64,000 nt of DNA, taken from positions 1,550,001 to 1,614,000 of the forward strand of contig NZ_OX458932.1 in assembly GCF_949774925.1 (NCBI RefSeq), read 5' to 3'. A program made the position numbers and the translations under genes. The DNA is from Candidatus Methylacidiphilum fumarolicum. Lineage in GTDB: Bacteria; Verrucomicrobiota; Verrucomicrobiia; Methylacidiphilales; Methylacidiphilaceae. Below, one piece after another: positions 37,938 to 46,598 of this stretch (positions are counted from its first letter, which is position 1; each line of letters starts with the position of its first letter). The notes under the pieces were generated by a model that was not told where the DNA came from, did no database searches, and saw nothing but the letters and a program-made list of their open reading frames with translations.

Positions 37938-38291
37938 TTAAGGATTGGTGTCGGAAAAAGTTAAATTGGAGCGGAAAAGAAAATCAGCAAGGGTATTTTT
38001 GAGCAAAATTCTCTGCACTAATACCCCATAGTCGGTCTTTTCAAAATATATCCGATATTCCTTGCATCGGAACCTATAGAGGATTCTGTTATCTCTTTCC
38101 GCTTTGCTTAAACAATCGGAATGAGGGTTTGATAAGACTTCTGGTATCATTTCTAGACAATCCAGAATTTGAAACTGTACAGCTTTGGAAAGCTGAGAAA
38201 GATCCTGCTGACTTTGATGACAAAAAACAATCTGAAAGGGCTTCTTTTCCTCTATCCGTTTTTCGAACAATTTTTCAATATCAATATCCAT
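37938..38291 (-). CDS. RelE/ParE-superfamily toxin-like protein, no adjacent antitoxin
   Basis: A 117-residue protein whose C-terminal half (RILYRFRCKEYRIYFEKTDY, then VLVQRILLKNTLADFLFRS) follows the RelE/ParE pattern of a basic strand, YRIYFE and a final KNTL-DF helix. The N-terminal half is a helical LSQLSKAVQFQIL segment, also usual for the fold. No antitoxin-like gene lies on either side: the NamZ-like gene begins its 3' end 40 bp upstream. It may be an orphan toxin or a non-toxic relative. Confidence 0.5.
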   Translation of the reverse strand: MDIDIEKLFEKRIEEKKPFQIVFCHQSQQDLSQLSKAVQFQILDCLEMIPEVLSNPHSDCLSKAERDNRILYRFRCKEYRIYFEKTDYGVLVQRILLKNTLADFLFRSNLTFSDTNP

Positions 38292-38331
38292 AGAAGGTCT
38301 TTTGTTTGTTTAAAATTGCTAAAAATTCTTT

Positions 38332-39654
38332 TTAATCAGATGGATATAATAAATATTTTTTTCTTTTTTCTCTAAAGTTTTCTAAATAAGGGATCCAATT
38401 ATCCACAATAGCTTGAATTCTCTTTCCAGACAGAAGCTCTTTTCTAATTTCATCCGTCCCACAATAGCGATCAAAAAATTCAAGTTGCTCAGCCGTCAAT
38501 GAAGCTAAGGGATCTTGGTTTAGCTCTGTCATCATTTCCTGTAATAGAGAAAGACCTATTTCCACAAGTTTGACTTTAGAAAAGTCTTTAATGTATATCT
38601 GACAACCACCCAAGGTTTTCCCTTGAAATTTTCCAAAAAAAGGCCAATAGAACACCGGTCTGAAATAACAAAAAGGGATTTTTCTTTTATTCATGTTCCT
38701 TGCAAAAGTAAAAGGATCAATTTTTTGAGCTCCTACCAATTTATAAGGCAAAGCGGTTCCAATCCCGTTATTAAGCACAGGACTTAAGCCTAAAAAAGAA
38801 CTGATGGCAAAATAAAAAGGGCTTTCTTCATCAGTCAAGTAGGGAGAGAGTGGAAACCAAGGAAGCCCTGTGTCCTTCCAAAGCATATGCCTTTGCCAAC
38901 CTTTCATGGGGACAAGGGTAAGTTTCGGTTTTTTAAAAATCCAATTTTCTCCATTAATCATTCCAGCAATTTCACAGGGAGTCATGCCATGGATGTAAGG
39001 AATATCCCATTCGTTATAAAAAGAACGAAAAGAGTTGTTAAAAGGCATCCCTTCGACACGTTCTCCCCCAAGGGGATTTGGCCGATCAAGGACATAAAAC
39101 TCTTTACCATTTTCTCCCGCTGCTTCCATAGCCAATCCCATTGTGCTTAAAAATGTAAAACTCCTTGTCCCAATATCCTGTAAATCAAAAACAAGGACAT
39201 CCACGTTGGCAAGCATATCATCTGTTGGTTTTAGTGTTTCTCCCTGGAGTGGATACACAGGAAGGTTTGTATAGGGATCAATATAAGAAGCAGTATTTTG
39301 TTTATCTGAACCCATGCAATAGAGACCGTATTCGGGAGTAAATATGGCAACAAGATTTACTTGTGGACAATGATAAAAAAGTTCTAAAGTAGAAATTCCA
39401 TTTTTGTTGACAGCCGAAAGATTTGTGATTAATCCAATTTTTTTTCCTTCCAAGCCATGAAAATGATTTTCTACAAGTACATCGATCCCCAAATCGATGA
39501 CTGTAGCTTGCAAATAATCCAGATGAATGGAATGTATTATAATGAATAATGTACAAAAAAACAAAATCAGTCGATGCATCAATACGATGAGAACTTTCTT
39601 TTTTAATATTTTTTTAATGAATCTGTTTACAATCCGATAAAGACTTTTCTCCAT
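38332..39654 (-). CDS. DUF1343 family protein, NamZ-like exo-N-acetylmuramidase
   Basis: Member of the family whose characterised protein NamZ removes terminal N-acetylmuramic acid from peptidoglycan fragments. Family landmarks include IGLITNLSAVNKNG, FTPEYGLYC, VLVFDLQDIGTRSFTFLSTM, LDRPNPLGGERVEG and IPYIHGMTPCEIAG. A signal peptide begins at the internal Met at 39579 (MHRLILFFCTLF), which is probably the functional start. The longer start at 39654 has a GAGGGG upstream and overlaps the ATG of the opposite gene in one CATG. It may act in wall recycling. Confidence 0.85.
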   Translation of the reverse strand: MEKSLYRIVNRFIKKILKKKVLIVLMHRLILFFCTLFIIIHSIHLDYLQATVIDLGIDVLVENHFHGLEGKKIGLITNLSAVNKNGISTLELFYHCPQVNLVAIFTPEYGLYCMGSDKQNTASYIDPYTNLPVYPLQGETLKPTDDMLANVDVLVFDLQDIGTRSFTFLSTMGLAMEAAGENGKEFYVLDRPNPLGGERVEGMPFNNSFRSFYNEWDIPYIHGMTPCEIAGMINGENWIFKKPKLTLVPMKGWQRHMLWKDTGLPWFPLSPYLTDEESPFYFAISSFLGLSPVLNNGIGTALPYKLVGAQKIDPFTFARNMNKRKIPFCYFRPVFYWPFFGKFQGKTLGGCQIYIKDFSKVKLVEIGLSLLQEMMTELNQDPLASLTAEQLEFFDRYCGTDEIRKELLSGKRIQAIVDNWIPYLENFREKRKKYLLYPSD

Positions 39655-40294
39655 GAACCCCTCTATCGATAGACTTTATCTTTTTCTTCTTCTTATTCCA
39701 CTTATTACCATCCATGAGTTTGCACACGCAATGGTGGCTACCCTTATGGGTGATAGAACCCCTAGGGATGAGGGCCGCTTAACTTTCAATCCACTAGTTC
39801 ATATGGACTTATTTGGGACTTTAATTATACCAGCTATCAATATTTTCCTACTCCCCGGAGGTTTTGGTTTTTTCGCATGGGGTAGGCCTGTCCCTACTAA
39901 TCCCTCCCTGTTAAAAAACCCTAGACTACAAGGTATTCTTATTGCTCTAGCTGGACCTTTGGCTAATATAATAACTGCTTTTTTTATCCTCCTTATAGCC
40001 AAAGTGGTTATTCCACAGGATCATAAATTAAGCGAGCTTTTTGCCACTTTTGTCCTTGCTTCTATCTTTCTTGCCGTTTTTCATTTGCTACCTGTGATGC
40101 CTTTCGATGGGTGGACAATCATAAAAAATATTTTCAGAATCCCTGACCAGTGGGAACACCAAATGGGCATTTTCTGGTTCATTGCGATTCTTATATTTTT
40201 AAATCTTCCTCCAGTGTATCATTTCTTAGAATTCTCTGCTTACCATTTGTTTATGTTGCTTAACCTGCTCTCCGGTTCTCCATTACACAGATAA
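39653..40294 (+). CDS. Site-2 protease family (M50) membrane metalloprotease
   Basis: Intramembrane zinc protease of the short, PDZ-less group. The zinc motif HEFAHA is at residues about 22-27, and the third ligand lies in LLPVMPFDGW (near residue 144), a variant of NPxPPLDG. NPLVHMDLFGTLIIP and ALAGPLANI are family-typical. The 213 residues are standard for this group. It is divergent from the NamZ-like gene with no intergenic space, and mrp follows after 23 bp. The substrate is unknown. Confidence 0.85.
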   Translation: MNPSIDRLYLFLLLIPLITIHEFAHAMVATLMGDRTPRDEGRLTFNPLVHMDLFGTLIIPAINIFLLPGGFGFFAWGRPVPTNPSLLKNPRLQGILIALAGPLANIITAFFILLIAKVVIPQDHKLSELFATFVLASIFLAVFHLLPVMPFDGWTIIKNIFRIPDQWEHQMGIFWFIAILIFLNLPPVYHFLEFSAYHLFMLLNLLSGSPLHR

Positions 40295-40317
40295 AAAAAA
40301 CTAATGTATAATGTTTT

Positions 40318-41352
40318 ATGCCAGCATTAAAAAAAGAAGAAATTTTAAACCAACTCAGAAAAGTTCGATACCCTGGATTTAGTAGGGACATCGTTTCTTT
40401 TGGTCTAGTAAAAGAGATCGAAATGACAGAAGAAAGCATTTATATAAAACTCGAGCTTTCGAGCCCTAATCCCGATGTTCCTGAACAATTGGAAAGAGAA
40501 ATTAAGGCCACCCTGTCATCCCTGACCGCGATCAGCAACATCCAGGTTGCCATCAAAAGGCCAGAAGCTCCCCTAGCACAGAGAATGGCTCCAAAGGGAT
40601 CTGAAATCAAGCACATTATCGCCGTAGCTAGTGGCAAAGGAGGTGTGGGGAAATCCACCGTTGCAGCAAACCTCGCTTGTGCTTTCCATAAAATCGGATT
40701 TCATGTCGGACTTTGTGATTGTGACATTTATGGACCAAGTATATCCATGATGTTTGGAACGGTTGAATCGCCTCAAATCTCTGTTGATGAGAAGCTCATA
40801 CCTATCGAACGATATGGACTAAAATTAATGAGCATGGGCTTTCTTCTTGAATCCGATCAACCTGCCGTTTTGAGAGGTCCGTTAGTGACTCGCTATACTC
40901 AGGAATTTTTAAAAAACGTCGATTGGGGAAACCTAGATTTCTTAGTGCTCGATCTACCTCCTGGTACGGGTGACATCCAACTGACAATCGTACAAACTGT
41001 TCGTCTTTCAGGGGCAGTAATCGTTACAACCCCTCAGGAAGTGGCTCTTGTTGATGCAAGAAAAGCCGTATCTATGTTCAAAAAAGTCAATGTCCCAATT
41101 TTAGGAATTTTAGAAAACATGAGTTATTTCCTTTGTCCTAGTGACAATAAAAAATACGATCTTTTTGGTTCCGGGGGGGGCAAAAGGGAAGCCGAGAAGC
41201 TAAATGTTCCATTCTTAGGAGAAATTCCCATAGAAGCCGAATTGAGGATTTCTTCCGATCATGGCATGCCTATCGTTTTATCAGACCCGGATAGACAAAC
41301 AAGCACGGTTTTTTTAGAAGCAGCTAAAAAAATTGTTGACTTTTTAAAATAA
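40318..41352 (+). CDS. mrp: Mrp/ApbC-type P-loop ATPase, iron-sulfur cluster carrier
   Basis: Scaffold or carrier protein for 4Fe-4S clusters. An N-terminal DUF59/MIP18 domain (residues about 1-85) precedes the deviant Walker A (VASGKGGVGKST), LCDCDIYGPS, and the DLPPGTGD switch. The conserved CPxC cluster ligands are altered: the sequence reads NMSYFLCPSDNKKYDLFG, leaving one Cys. The remainder (EAEKLNVPFLGEIP) is normal. At 344 residues it is full length. The loss of one Cys may affect how it binds a cluster. Confidence 0.92.
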   Translation: MPALKKEEILNQLRKVRYPGFSRDIVSFGLVKEIEMTEESIYIKLELSSPNPDVPEQLEREIKATLSSLTAISNIQVAIKRPEAPLAQRMAPKGSEIKHIIAVASGKGGVGKSTVAANLACAFHKIGFHVGLCDCDIYGPSISMMFGTVESPQISVDEKLIPIERYGLKLMSMGFLLESDQPAVLRGPLVTRYTQEFLKNVDWGNLDFLVLDLPPGTGDIQLTIVQTVRLSGAVIVTTPQEVALVDARKAVSMFKKVNVPILGILENMSYFLCPSDNKKYDLFGSGGGKREAEKLNVPFLGEIPIEAELRISSDHGMPIVLSDPDRQTSTVFLEAAKKIVDFLK

Positions 41353-41447
41353 AAATCTAATGTGGCTTTTCTAAAAAATACTATAATCTCAATCGCAACT
41401 TTTGAATTATATTAGTTTAAAAATTTGTGGATCTTTGGAGGAGAGGA

Positions 41448-41666
41448 ATGGAGGAAAATAAAGAGATGGAGTGTATATCTGTATTACTGAAAAATTCGAC
41501 TCTTTATCGAGAATTTCTTTTGGAAAGAGAAGAAATTCTAAAACATAAATGGATTGAAAGCGAAAAAAAGGGATATGATATTGGCTTTGAAAAAGCGCTT
41601 CTTGATTGGGTAATTAATCATAGAAGCAAATGGCTGGCAAGTAGAAGAAAAAGCATGGAATCATAA
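41448..41666 (+). CDS. Small hypothetical protein, 72 residues
   Basis: I cannot name this family. The start at 41448 is set by a strong GGAGGAGAGG Shine-Dalgarno. The protein is soluble and highly charged, with a motif W-x2-SE-x2-GYDIGFEKALLDW and NHRSKW near the C terminus, which looks conserved rather than random. It lies alone after mrp. An in-frame GTG at 41427 would add seven residues and cover the ribosome-binding site. Confidence 0.65.
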   Translation: MEENKEMECISVLLKNSTLYREFLLEREEILKHKWIESEKKGYDIGFEKALLDWVINHRSKWLASRRKSMES

Positions 41667-41844
41667 GCCAGCCGCTTTTTATTTTTAAGCCAACTCTTTA
41701 TTCTCGTTCCATTCTAATTTTCTTTTCTTTGATTTCTTTTTGCGTATTTTATAGGGAAACTTTTTCCTTCCCAAAATTTTAACTATATAACAATTAGCAT
41801 TCTGTCTTTGTAGCCCATTCAAAGATTCCTAAGACAGATACAAA

Positions 41845-43269
41845 ATGGCTATGGAAATTTATATTGTTCAATCTGGCAAAAAAGAAGGACCTTTTTCTAT
41901 GGAGGAGATCCTTCAGCTGCTAGAAAAAGGAACAATAAATACCCAAACCCTTGCATGGCACAAGGACCTTAAAGATTGGGAACCACTCGGAAAACTAATT
42001 CAGGAGGCTGAACAGGAAAAGAAGGAGCAAGTGGCTCAGGAAAAAAACGCAGCCGAAACTAAAAACCCAGTGTCTCAAACGAGTGGGCTTGATAAAGAGA
42101 CTCCAACCGATCCTTTTCTTCAACTACTGAAGACTTCGCAACAAATTGCATTCTGGATGGATGAAGAACTTGCTTTGTATGGGACGAAAGCTTCTCATTC
42201 AAGATCTCATCCATTAGAAGCAACCGTTTGGCTCGAATATAGGCTAGAGTTTCCCCATCCAAAATCTAAAGACATCCTTGCTCGTTCCTCTGTTCGCTTT
42301 CAGTTTATTTATACCCCTTTTCGGCAATTTGAACAGGAAGTGGACATCACAATGGCCGTAATGGAACGCAAAAAACATTTCCGAGTGGTTGACCCCAGCC
42401 AAGAGCATGTCAAACAGATAGTCAAGACTATCCTGATGAAATATCCTGATGTGGCTTCTCCTTTTTCTCTTTGTCACTTCCATAAAAAAAGGGCTTTTCC
42501 TTGGCAACTTTGGCTAGAAAAAAATAAGCTAGTCAGGCTCAAATCAATCGACATGATGACTTGGGTCAGACTATTGTGGATTCTTGGGCTAATTCTTACT
42601 CCCTACTATGGAGTTGGTTTACTTTTCCTGCTTTCAGGCTGGTTCCTCTATCAATCTTCCTTTCATAATGGATCGTATGTTCTCCGATCAGCCTGGCCCT
42701 CTTTGCCACCGTTGTCCCCAAAGTCCCTGCTACTTTCCCCTCTGCTTTTGAAAGCTAAGGCTTCTGCTTTATCCCTGCTCAAGGAAAGGCTAGAAACTGA
42801 CTTTTCCCAAAGCCTCCCTCCTTCCATAGAAAAATTACCCGCTGTCTACGAGAGTTTTTTTCAAAATAAGAATCTTCTTTTTTTCAGGCTCTCTGAAACC
42901 TATGGCTTTATAGAATTGAAAGCCGAAAAAGAAGATTTACAAATCCAAATAGGGGCCTATGAAAATCAGGGGATCTGGACCGAAAAAATTTCAGGCTACG
43001 GGAAAGATCTCTTTACTGGATCTCTTTGTATCCTTGTTGAACCGAAAGCAGATACAACCACTGAATTGCAAAAATCCGCCATGGAATGTGAGACCCTAGC
43101 TTCTTTTCTTTATTCTTATGTGATAGAAACAATAGAAAAACATTTCCAAGCTTCCATTCACTCTCTGGGTATTTCCCCGAACCGGGACTTTCAGAAACAT
43201 GATATAGAAAAAGAAACTACCATGAAGGATATCTTCCTAAAAATAACAAAATGGATATTTCCATTTTAG
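41845..43269 (+). CDS. GYF_2 (DUF4339) domain membrane protein of unknown function
   Basis: The N-terminal 50 residues form a GYF_2 domain (IYIVQSGKKEGPFSMEEI, then TLAWHKDLKDW), probably a protein-protein interaction module. A Glu/Lys-rich linker follows (residues about 52-75), then a domain I do not recognise, and two or three membrane helices near residues 235-270. A cytoplasmic or periplasmic tail of about 200 residues follows. The full length is 474 residues. Its partners and role are unknown. Confidence 0.75.
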   Translation: MAMEIYIVQSGKKEGPFSMEEILQLLEKGTINTQTLAWHKDLKDWEPLGKLIQEAEQEKKEQVAQEKNAAETKNPVSQTSGLDKETPTDPFLQLLKTSQQIAFWMDEELALYGTKASHSRSHPLEATVWLEYRLEFPHPKSKDILARSSVRFQFIYTPFRQFEQEVDITMAVMERKKHFRVVDPSQEHVKQIVKTILMKYPDVASPFSLCHFHKKRAFPWQLWLEKNKLVRLKSIDMMTWVRLLWILGLILTPYYGVGLLFLLSGWFLYQSSFHNGSYVLRSAWPSLPPLSPKSLLLSPLLLKAKASALSLLKERLETDFSQSLPPSIEKLPAVYESFFQNKNLLFFRLSETYGFIELKAEKEDLQIQIGAYENQGIWTEKISGYGKDLFTGSLCILVEPKADTTTELQKSAMECETLASFLYSYVIETIEKHFQASIHSLGISPNRDFQKHDIEKETTMKDIFLKITKWIFPF

Positions 43270-43300
43270 TATCCTTTTAGAAGCAGATTGAGCAGGCTAC

Positions 43301-43864
43301 TCATCGCAGAAAGGCTGTTATAAACACAACGAGTCCTCCTGTTGCTAGGGATATTGCTAAATACCATACCACTTTTTTCTTCATTAAGGCAGAAACAGAA
43401 GACAAAGCAATTCCAACTTGAACGAGAATTCCAGACATTCTGAAAATATGATGTTTCCTATAATATCGTTCGCTGGCTTTTACTCTTTCCTCAACTATTT
43501 CGTCTAGCCGTTTGGCCTTTTGCTCTATTTCGATCTTTTCTTTCTGATACCTCTTTAGTTCCTGTTCAAATTCAGGCCGAGGATTTAAAATATTGGCAAT
43601 ACGATATCCCGTTTCTCTCATGGATTTTGCTTGAAAAAAATTCCACATATCCGTCGCTTTGTCTTGATAAAGAACTGCCTCATTACGCAATATAATGGCT
43701 TCTGTCACACTATTTTCAGAATCCGCCGTAACAATCGTTCCCAATACAGCCATCAAAATGATTGAAAAAGAAACATGAAATAGCCATTTTTCCTTTTTTC
43801 GATCTTCTTCTAGCCTTTCATTAATAATTTCATTTGCTTTCTCTTCAATTGATTTTTCTGTCAT
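43301..43864 (-). CDS. DUF4337 family membrane protein
   Basis: A 187-residue protein with an N-terminal helix (LFHVSFSIILMAVLGTIVTA), then a long amphipathic region with DKATDMWNFFQAKSMRETGY, the family hallmark. Two C-terminal helices follow (residues about 135-185). The central region has coiled-coil character with many Glu/Lys. The family function is unknown. It converges on the GYF_2 gene. Confidence 0.72.
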   Translation of the reverse strand: MTEKSIEEKANEIINERLEEDRKKEKWLFHVSFSIILMAVLGTIVTADSENSVTEAIILRNEAVLYQDKATDMWNFFQAKSMRETGYRIANILNPRPEFEQELKRYQKEKIEIEQKAKRLDEIVEERVKASERYYRKHHIFRMSGILVQVGIALSSVSALMKKKVVWYLAISLATGGLVVFITAFLR

Positions 43865-44080
43865 ATATAGAACAATTGATTATTTTAATATACTTAAAAA
43901 AAAGTATTACTTATTCTGTGTAAAAAAGGTTGTAATTCTTTTTAAATTGTAGATAAAAAGAATTTCAAAAATATTTTTCAAGTATTTTCCTTTCGCATAC
44001 ATTTTGAGCAAAAATTATATATTCTTATTTGATTTTAATGTACTTTTATTCATAATATTTACTAATTAATGGAGGGATCT

Positions 44081-44305
44081 ATGAATATAAATGATATTAT
44101 TGCCTTTTTGGTTTCTTCTATTGGTACACTCGTCGGATTTATCGTGCTTTTCCTCCTTTTTGGAGGATGGATTCTGGCTCTTGTTGGTGCTACAGTGTTT
44201 AGTAGTTTTTTGGGTGCTAACCCCTCCGAAAAGAAAATAAAAGAGCAGAAAAAGGAACCTCTACCGCTTAAAGAAGGAATGGGTTCGAGCTTTTCTTTAA
44301 AATAA
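44081..44305 (+). CDS. Small membrane protein, 74 residues
   Basis: Unrecognised. The start at 44081 follows a GGAGGG ribosome-binding site at 5 bp. A hydrophobic stretch (residues about 5-50) makes one or two membrane helices, followed by a Lys/Glu-rich tail (SEKKIKEQKKEP). The upstream 200 bp are A+T-rich and free of genes. The real ribosome-binding site and length suggest expression, but the role is unknown. Confidence 0.55.
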   Translation: MNINDIIAFLVSSIGTLVGFIVLFLLFGGWILALVGATVFSSFLGANPSEKKIKEQKKEPLPLKEGMGSSFSLK

Positions 44306-44360
44306 ACGAAGCCTTTAAGGAAGGCATTAACAGGGCGAAAAGAACGAACAGCGAAAAGGT

Positions 44361-45152
44361 TCATTGAGTTCCAATTTTAACAAGTAGTCCTTTTTCTCTT
44401 GCACTTATAAAAAAGCGCTGAAAAAGAAAAAAAGAAAAGCCTAAATAACAACAATTTAAAAAGGTTGCCCAAAAGAGGTGGCTATAGGAATAGGTTCCTT
44501 GTAGCCCACCTCTCAACCCTTCAAAGACGTGTGTTGCAGGAACAAGAAACGAAAGGGGTTGGATCCATTTAGGGAGAACATAGAGCGGATAAAAGACAGC
44601 CGCAAATGGTTGAAAAAGAATCGGTATAGCCCATGCAAGAGACTCTGCAGCCTGTCCCCATCGCAATAATAAAGAAATGGTTAAAACACCACAAGCAGAA
44701 CCCATTAGAAAAAGATTCCCAATCAGCGGTAACAAATAAAAGCCAATCTGCGTCAAATGGAAATGATAGAATAGAGCCGCTAAAAATCCCAATAATCCAA
44801 GAATTAGAAGAGATTTGAAGATTCCCACTAGAAAAATCGCCGTAAAAAATTCCTGAATAGTTATTGGCGTCACAAGCAGATTGATTAAATTCTTTGACCA
44901 GACGTCTTCTAAAAAAGATACTGTTATCCCTAGCTGAGTCCTGTAGAGCACATCCCAAAGAATCATCGCACCGATTAAAAATTGAAATGGTCTGGAAAAG
45001 CTTTTCTCTGCATTAGAAAGAAAAAGAGTCAGATATCCCCAAACAAGAAGGTCCATTACAGGCCAAAAAACAAACTCCAAAACTCGAATCCAACTACGTC
45101 TATAAACGTAGGTATAGCGTAAAAATAGACCTAATATTCTCTCTAGACTCAT
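44361..45152 (-). CDS. ABC-2-type transporter permease
   Basis: Membrane subunit of an ABC exporter, with 263 residues and six helices. ABC-2 landmarks include RRSWIRVLEFVFWPVMDLLVW at the N terminus (first 20 residues of that run) and FLVPATHVFEGLRGGLQG in the last third. It follows the ATPase gene after 4 bp on the same strand, so the two form one operon. The transported compound is unknown; polysaccharide, drug or lipid exporters share this architecture. Confidence 0.88.
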   Translation of the reverse strand: MSLERILGLFLRYTYVYRRSWIRVLEFVFWPVMDLLVWGYLTLFLSNAEKSFSRPFQFLIGAMILWDVLYRTQLGITVSFLEDVWSKNLINLLVTPITIQEFFTAIFLVGIFKSLLILGLLGFLAALFYHFHLTQIGFYLLPLIGNLFLMGSACGVLTISLLLRWGQAAESLAWAIPILFQPFAAVFYPLYVLPKWIQPLSFLVPATHVFEGLRGGLQGTYSYSHLFWATFLNCCYLGFSFFLFQRFFISAREKGLLVKIGTQ

Positions 45153-45156
45153 TGAT

Positions 45157-45894
45157 TTATTTCCTAGTTAGCTCAATAAACAGTTCTTCCAGATTTCTCT
45201 GTTTAAACTCCTGAACTATTTCCAGAGGAATCCCCTGTGTAATGATCTTTCCAGATTTCATAAAAATTATCCGATCGCATAGTCTTTCCACATCCCGCAT
45301 ATTATGCGAAGTATAAATGATTGTGACTCCAGATTTTTTTCTTAGTTCTAACAAAAGCTCACAGACCTTGTCGGCTATGCTTGGATCCAGTCCGGCTGTT
45401 GGTTCGTCCAAAAACAACAGCTTTGGATCATTCAATAAAGCCTTACAGAGGCAAACTCTAGTCAACTCTCCAGCAGACAAAAAACCAGTTACCTTATGTT
45501 GTAGATGCGTAATTTCCAACAGATCCAAAAGAAAGTCTATTTTTAGCTCTGGTTCTTTCACCCGATAAAGACGGGCAAAAACAAGAAGATTTTCTCGGAC
45601 GGTTAAATTAGAAGGAAGGCTAATATACCCAGATGCAAAATTGGAAAAGGAAAGAATTTCATTCCTCGCCGATATCGGACAGAAGCCAAATATCCGTATA
45701 ATGCCCGAACTGGGTGTCAACAACCCCAAAAGCAGATAGATTAGCGTGGTTTTCCCTGCACCGTTTGCCCCAAGAAATCCTACAATTTCAGACTCCATAA
45801 TCGAAAATGAAATCTGATCGATGGCTACGAGTTTCCCAAAATCTTTTCTCAAGTTTTTAACTTCTATGGCAATTTTGGACATAAAACCAAACAA
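45157..45894 (-). CDS. ABC transporter ATP-binding protein
   Basis: ATPase partner of the ABC-2 permease. Walker A is GANGAGKTT, the signature is LSAGELTRVCLCKALL (LSAGE in place of LSGGQ), Walker B is LLFLDEPTAGLDP, and the switch His is in YTSHNMRDVERLCD. The 245 residues match the CcmA-type export ATPases. Its last helix region ends 4 bp before the permease gene. Confidence 0.93.
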   Translation of the reverse strand: MFGFMSKIAIEVKNLRKDFGKLVAIDQISFSIMESEIVGFLGANGAGKTTLIYLLLGLLTPSSGIIRIFGFCPISARNEILSFSNFASGYISLPSNLTVRENLLVFARLYRVKEPELKIDFLLDLLEITHLQHKVTGFLSAGELTRVCLCKALLNDPKLLFLDEPTAGLDPSIADKVCELLLELRKKSGVTIIYTSHNMRDVERLCDRIIFMKSGKIITQGIPLEIVQEFKQRNLEELFIELTRK

Positions 45895-45938
45895 CCGTTC
45901 CCTTTTTCTAGCCTATTTCTTATGGATAAAGATAAAGT

Positions 45939-46376
45939 TCATGTCCTAATCCAAAAACTGACTGGGCCCTCATTTATTAAGTATACCGTCATGTTTGCTC
46001 CAAAACAGCCTTTTTTGACTAAGCCATGTTTACTTTTCGCTCTTTCCACTAGATAATCGAAAAGTTTTTTACCTTCTTCTGGAGGAGCTGCATGATGAAA
46101 GGTAGGTCTTTTGCCTTTTAAAAATTCTCCCGCAAGTGTAAATTCAGGAACTATTAATAGTTCTCCATTGATATCGAGAAGCGAGCGATTCATTTTTCCA
46201 TTCTCATCTGGAAAAATTCTGCAGCGCAGGATTTTATCTATCATCTGATCGGCTTTTATTTCGTCATCTTCCTTTTCAACAGCTAAAAATAATAAAATGC
46301 CTCTTCCAATAGAAGAAACCAATCGATCTTCTATTCTGACAGCCGCTTCCTTTACTCTCTGAATCAATCCAATCAT
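45939..46376 (-). CDS. dtd: D-aminoacyl-tRNA deacylase
   Basis: Removes D-amino acids from mischarged tRNA. The 145-residue protein has the DTD layout: MIGLIQRVKEAAVRIEDRLV start, KILRCRIFPDENGKMNRSLL, and a C-terminal NEGPVSFWI. The two active-site motifs deviate: the usual SQFTL reads PEFTLAG and the cross-subunit GPVT reads GPVS. Overall similarity is otherwise strong. Confidence 0.9.
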   Translation of the reverse strand: MIGLIQRVKEAAVRIEDRLVSSIGRGILLFLAVEKEDDEIKADQMIDKILRCRIFPDENGKMNRSLLDINGELLIVPEFTLAGEFLKGKRPTFHHAAPPEEGKKLFDYLVERAKSKHGLVKKGCFGANMTVYLINEGPVSFWIRT

Positions 46377-46598
46377 TCTACTAATGCAATACGCTCTTCT
46401 TCAGCCATTAAAAAAATGAAAGCTTAAAAAAATTGATCTTCTAAGTCTTGACATTCCTCCCTTTCGTTATTAAAGAAAAGCAATTGGTAATGGAGTTTAC
46501 CATCCAATCTTTTGGAAAACCCTTCTTCTTTAAGAAGTGATAACTCCTACGACAACAATTTGCTAAAGAAAAAGCATCGACACACGAAGGGTTTTCCA

